Below are positions 62,604 through 64,000 of a DNA stretch of 64,000 nt, in pieces. How positions within the stretch are numbered: the first letter of the stretch is position 1; each line of letters starts with the position of its first letter. A program made the translations under genes and the position numbers. The DNA lies in the NCBI GenBank assembly GCA_963717085.1, contig CAVQVM010000011.1:310001-374000 (forward strand), given 5' to 3'. The stretch is from DASQUK01 sp963717085 (lineage in GTDB: Bacteria > Actinomycetota > Acidimicrobiia > Acidimicrobiales > VFJN01). The notes under the pieces were generated by a model. It was not told the DNA's origin. It was given only the letters and a program-made list of their open reading frames with translations, and did no database searches.

Positions 62604-63947
62604 TCAGCCGGGCACCAGCAGCTCGCCGACCGGCTGCGGCGGCGGTGCGGCCCGTGCGTAATGAGCGAGGCGCTCGGCGGTCGCCTCGGCCACCTCGATC
62701 GGCAGCACATCGACGAACGCGCGCCCCCGGGCCTCGGCCAGCGCCGCCGCTCCCGCCGATCGCCGGTCGGGCATGTCGGTGGCCATCAGCAGGAGGGGCC
62801 GCGCCCCGAACCCGGACAGGCGCACCGCCCGGCCCAGCGTGCGCTCGAGCACGTCGCCGTGGCGCAACCCGGGGCGGCCGACCGTGAACCCGCCGACCAC
62901 CTCGATCAGCCACTCGCGACCGGCGCGGTCGGTGGCCAGCAACGCGACATCGACCCCGCCCACCTTCCTGCGGACCCGCTCGTCGACCCCGAAGCCGGCG
63001 CCGCGAAGCAGCGACGCGGCGACCGCCACCGCCTTGTCGCCTGCCGGCTCGGACGGACCGCCACCGGCGAGCACCCGCTGGAGCTCGTCGGCCGCCCGCC
63101 GCCGTGCCACCTCGACGTAGGCCTCGTCGGTGTCGTAGCCCAGGTAGTGGCGCCCCGTGCGCACCGCCGCCACCGCCGCCGAGCCCACGCCCATGAAGGG
63201 ATCGAGCACGACGTCGCCCCGCCAGGTGTAGAGCTCGATGAGCCGCTGGGGGAGCTCGACCGGGAACGGTGCCGGGTGGCCGACCCGGCGGGCGCTCTCG
63301 GGCGCCAGCTCCCAGACGTCGAGCGTGGCCTCCATGAACTCGTCGGCGGAGGGTGTGGCCTCGTGCGGCAGGCCGGCGGCGGCGCGCTGCGAGCGGTCGA
63401 CCGCCCGGTCGAACCGTCCCTTCGATGCCACCACCACCCGCTCGGTGAGGTCGCGCAACACCGGGTTGGCGGGACTGCGAAACGACCCCCACGCGCAGTT
63501 TCCGCCCGCCCCCCGGGCCTTGCGCCAGATGATCTCGCCCCGCAGCAGCAGCCCCAGCCGGTCCTGCAGGATGCCGATGACGTCGGCCGAGAGCGAGCGG
63601 TAGGGCTTGCGCCCGAGGTTGGCCACGTTGACGGCGATGCGCCCGCCGGGCTCGAGCTTGTGAACGCACTCCGCGAAGACACCCTCCAGCAGCGCGAGGT
63701 ACTCGGCGTACGAGGCCGGGATGCCCTCCTTACCCAGCTCCTCCTCGTACTGCTTGCCGGCGAAGTAAGGCGGCGAGGTCACCACCAGGGCCACGGACGC
63801 CGGCTGCACGCGGTCCATGGAGCGGCTGTCGCCGACGTATATCTGGTCGACGACGCCGGCCGGATTGACGACGGCGTCGTCGGACAGCGCCGGCGCCGCG
63901 AAGCGGGCGTAGAACGCAGCCGAGTCGTGGTTCTCGCGTCGGCCCAC
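62604..63947 (-). CDS. DNA methyltransferase with C-terminal endonuclease-like domain
   Basis: This 447-residue protein has motif IV TSPPYF (57-62) before motif I LDPFMGVGS (248-256), the order of beta-class N4-cytosine/N6-adenine methyltransferases. TSPPY favours N4-cytosine or adenine. FPVELPQRLIELYT precedes motif I as usual. Residues about 305-420 form an added domain with GVDVALLATD (D333) and WLIEVV (E349), resembling Mrr-type nuclease folds in which the E-x-K Lys is changed to Val. This added domain may therefore bind rather than cut. GTG 63947 is at the edge of the window; a longer N-terminus cannot be excluded. Confidence 0.85.
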   Translation of the reverse strand: MGRRENHDSAAFYARFAAPALSDDAVVNPAGVVDQIYVGDSRSMDRVQPASVALVVTSPPYFAGKQYEEELGKEGIPASYAEYLALLEGVFAECVHKLEPGGRIAVNVANLGRKPYRSLSADVIGILQDRLGLLLRGEIIWRKARGAGGNCAWGSFRSPANPVLRDLTERVVVASKGRFDRAVDRSQRAAAGLPHEATPSADEFMEATLDVWELAPESARRVGHPAPFPVELPQRLIELYTWRGDVVLDPFMGVGSAAVAAVRTGRHYLGYDTDEAYVEVARRRAADELQRVLAGGGPSEPAGDKAVAVAASLLRGAGFGVDERVRRKVGGVDVALLATDRAGREWLIEVVGGFTVGRPGLRHGDVLERTLGRAVRLSGFGARPLLLMATDMPDRRSAGAAALAEARGRAFVDVLPIEVAEATAERLAHYARAAPPPQPVGELLVPG

Positions 63948-64000
63948 GCCGAACGACGAGGTCGCCGTCGGGGACCTCTTGCGCCCGCTGCGCTGTGCCG

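Overview
The window reads as a chromosomal segment of a high-GC Gram-positive bacterium, most likely an actinobacterium and perhaps an Acidimicrobiia-like lineage. Pointers are a WhiB regulator, two ECF sigma factors, a CtpE-type P-type ATPase, a single-subunit b558-type SdhC, LigD-type phosphoesterase sequence, frequent GTG/TTG starts, and secreted proteins with PTTTTT repeats. This placement is an inference from gene content; there is no rRNA or tRNA to test it.

Layout. 0-10 kb: formiminotransferase, WhiB, macro-domain protein, a Thr-rich membrane-anchored protein, a VWA protein and its probable MoxR-type AAA+ partner (separated by a DsbA-like protein and a degenerate GH1 protein), and an ECF sigma factor with a probable anti-sigma partner. 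10-16 kb: CtpE ATPase, a GH2 beta-mannosidase-like enzyme, and two tandemly duplicated lipoproteins. 16-20 kb: the sdhCAB operon. 20-27.5 kb: an acyl-CoA dehydrogenase-like flavoprotein, a DrrAB-type ABC exporter, an ArsR-type regulator with an SRPBCC partner, a STAS protein, a SigG-like ECF factor, and a LigD-like phosphoesterase with a ruined ligase domain. 27.5-52.6 kb: a large exopolysaccharide/capsule locus. 52.7-64 kb: housekeeping and accessory genes (DedA, CrtC-like protein, SCP2, Fpg/Nei glycosylase, malate dehydrogenase, aldehyde dehydrogenase, TrmH methyltransferase, isocitrate dehydrogenase, and a DNA methyltransferase next to a putative nuclease-like protein).

The exopolysaccharide locus has the parts of a Wzx/Wzy pathway: a WbaP-type initiating phosphoglycosyltransferase, WecG/TagA-type and GT2 glycosyltransferases, a Wzz-like chain-length protein, a Wzy-like polymerase/ligase, a Wzx-like flippase, and nucleotide-sugar genes (glucose-1-phosphate cytidylyltransferase, two C-methyltransferase-type proteins, SDR epimerases, RmlC-like epimerase). 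It also has tailoring genes (PIG-L deacetylase, polysaccharide deacetylase, ATP-grasp, PHP, Fe/2OG dioxygenase) and an uncharacterised Cys-rich protein made of two copies of one domain. An orphan OmpR-type response regulator sits inside it. Four upstream regions in the locus each carry four heptamers (consensus near CTTCAG read toward the gene) at an exact 11-bp period, the spacing used by PhoB/OmpR-family regulators. I regard this regulator plus its four quadruple-repeat sites as the most notable undescribed system in the window.

Many genes (ctpE, sdhA, a GT2, wzy, wzz, the Cys-rich gene, possibly one methyltransferase) are interrupted by what is each time one extra base. I read this as a consensus-sequence error pattern rather than real pseudogenisation, and annotate those genes across the shift. 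Genuine decay is also visible: an epimerase with its middle deleted, an N-terminal glycosyltransferase stub, a truncated CGNR zinc-finger gene, and a leftover piece of the GH2 gene between the duplicated lipoprotein genes.
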